A stretch of DNA of 6,215 nucleotides from Tannerella sp. GTDB taxonomy: Bacteria > Bacteroidota > Bacteroidia > Bacteroidales > Tannerellaceae. Below are positions 5,145-6,215 of the stretch, piece after piece. A program made the translations under genes and the position numbers. Each line of letters starts with the position of its first letter. The stretch's first letter is position 1. The stretch spans positions 1-6,215 of the forward strand of contig JAIRLL010000218.1 in NCBI GenBank assembly GCA_031259505.1, in the 5' to 3' direction. The notes beneath the pieces were generated by a model. That model searched no databases. It was not told the DNA's origin and saw nothing but the letters and a program-made list of their open reading frames with translations.

Positions 5145-6215
5145 ATGAGAAAAATTCTTTATTTCGCATGTGCCTGTTTCCTGTTTCAGTACACACAGGC
5201 ACAAAACCGTCCGGCGCAAAGCCGGTATGGCTCCGAACCGGCAACCGTGCTGGAAAAATTCAAGGCCGGAGTGGATTCGTGCGACGTCGACCTGCGCGTG
5301 CATCGTCCGCTTATCGGTTTGTCGACCGGTCAGAACGGAACTTCTGCCGTGTTGAAGGCCTCGTATATCCAGGCCATACTGAAAGCCGGCGGCGTGCCGG
5401 CGCTGATTCCCGTCATGACGGACGGCGCCGCCCTGCGCGAAATCGTCGCCGGCCTCGACGGACTGGTGATGACGGGCGGCGAAGACGTCGACCCGCAGTG
5501 GTACGGCGAATCTCCCCGCCAGCAACTGGGCGAGGTCGACCCCGAACGCGACAGGTACGACATCAAACTGGTCAAACTTGCCGCCGACCGCAACATCCCG
5601 ATACTGGGCATCTGCCGTGGCGAGCAGCTTATCAACGTGGCCTTTGGCGGAAGCCTGATTCAGGATATTCCCACGCAAGCACCTCATTCAACGATTAATC
5701 ACAGCCAGGATGAAGAACGTCGCGTAGGAACGCATACGGTAAACATCTGTCCGGATTCCCGATTGCACGAAATAGTAAAAGCCGAAAATATCTTAGTCAA
5801 TTCTTTTCATCATCAAGCAGTTAAAGTTGTTGCGCCAGGTTTTGAAGCCGTCGCTTTTTCGGACGACGGCATCACGGAAGCTATTGAATCGACGGAAGGA
5901 AGATCAATTCTGGGCGTGCAATGGCATCCCGAGCACATGGCGGTCGCAGGGAATGAAATCATGACGGATACTTTCCGGCATTTGGTTTCCGAAGCCGACT
6001 TGTACCGGAAAGCGCGAGACATTCACCGGAAATACTACATTATTGATACGCATTGCGACACGCCGATGCACTTTTCAAAAGGCGCTAATATCGGAAAAAA
6101 CAATAAAAATACCAGTGTCGATGTTCCTAAAATGCAGGAAGGCTGGTTAGATGCAGCTTTTATGGTAGCTTACATTTCCCAGGGAACGCGCACGTCGGCT
6201 AATTCACAAAAGGCT
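5145..6215 (+). CDS. Secreted fusion of C26 gamma-glutamyl hydrolase-like domain and M19 membrane dipeptidase, 3' end missing
   Basis: Predicted exported hydrolase; 357 residues are visible and the frame runs off the right edge. Residues 1-19 form a signal peptide (MRKILYFACACFLFQYTQA, likely cut before Gln20). Residues 55-285 match class I glutamine amidotransferase-like peptidase C26, the PuuD / gamma-Glu-GABA hydrolase group: TGGEDVDP at 110-117, nucleophile Cys157 in GICRGEQ, FHHQAV at 221-226, and His261/Glu263 in WHPEH. The triad is complete. From 295 the M19 (renal-dipeptidase-like) domain starts: YYIIDTHCDTP with the zinc-binding His303-x-Asp305, then VDVPKMQEGWLDAAFMVAYI. An intact M19 domain needs roughly 300 more residues. 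The family chemistry is cleavage of gamma-glutamyl amides and of dipeptides. I chose ATG 5145 because the n-region of the signal starts there; ATG 5127 (adding MSNYNF) is possible. GC content falls sharply after about 5640. Domain calls are firm; physiological substrate is unknown. Confidence 0.93.
   Translation, partial: MRKILYFACACFLFQYTQAQNRPAQSRYGSEPATVLEKFKAGVDSCDVDLRVHRPLIGLSTGQNGTSAVLKASYIQAILKAGGVPALIPVMTDGAALREIVAGLDGLVMTGGEDVDPQWYGESPRQQLGEVDPERDRYDIKLVKLAADRNIPILGICRGEQLINVAFGGSLIQDIPTQAPHSTINHSQDEERRVGTHTVNICPDSRLHEIVKAENILVNSFHHQAVKVVAPGFEAVAFSDDGITEAIESTEGRSILGVQWHPEHMAVAGNEIMTDTFRHLVSEADLYRKARDIHRKYYIIDTHCDTPMHFSKGANIGKNNKNTSVDVPKMQEGWLDAAFMVAYISQGTRTSANSQKA

Noticed and set aside
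5049..5687. 212-codon minus-strand open frame opposite the C26 domain
   Set aside because: It is a shadow of the GC-rich coding strand; the plus-strand frame has a signal peptide and catalytic motifs.

Overview
The window looks like ordinary chromosome from a member of the Bacteroidales (phylum Bacteroidota). Four signs support this. The ECF sigma factor and the GMP synthase both start with Bacteroidales-style sequence. There is a SusD-free but typical TlpA-family lipoprotein with an N-terminal DUF4369-like domain. Ribosome binding sites are absent or weak, with A/T-rich leaders instead. Several intergenic sites fit the Bacteroides-type -7 promoter element TAnnTTTG. Genus cannot be told from this stretch. 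No phage, transposon, CRISPR, tRNA or rRNA signal was seen.

Layout, left to right. (1) Minus strand, 1-332: the N-terminal 110 residues of an ECF sigma factor, cut by the window edge. (2) 333-702: a 370-bp gap with two adjacent stem-loops that share an arm. (3) Minus strand, 703-2223: a complete guaA, with a promoter-like TACCTTTG 24 bases before its start. (4) 2224-2667: a 444-bp divergent intergenic region holding a LacI-operator-like inverted repeat, a terminator-like hairpin with seven T residues, and promoter-like elements reading right. (5) Plus strand, 2668-3675: a Gfo/Idh/MocA-family NAD(P)-dependent oxidoreductase. It converges on (6) minus strand, 3716-4888: a TlpA-type thioredoxin-fold lipoprotein; a GC-rich hairpin lies between them. 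(7) 4889-5144: a divergent intergenic region with two -7 elements arranged as a perfect inverted repeat, plus a separate good promoter. (8) Plus strand, 5145-6215: a secreted two-domain protein, cut by the window edge, joining a class I glutamine-amidotransferase-type peptidase (C26, gamma-glutamyl hydrolase) to the start of an M19 membrane dipeptidase.

How the genes relate: guaA (purine synthesis), the sigma factor and the oxidoreductase look like independent single genes. The most suggestive pair is the divergent TlpA lipoprotein and the C26-M19 fusion. Both are predicted to act in the cell envelope, one on disulfides and one on (gamma-)glutamyl peptides and dipeptides. A joint role in handling thiol peptides is an inference only. 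The second notable point is a sharp drop in GC content inside the fusion gene. No clearly new system is demonstrated here.
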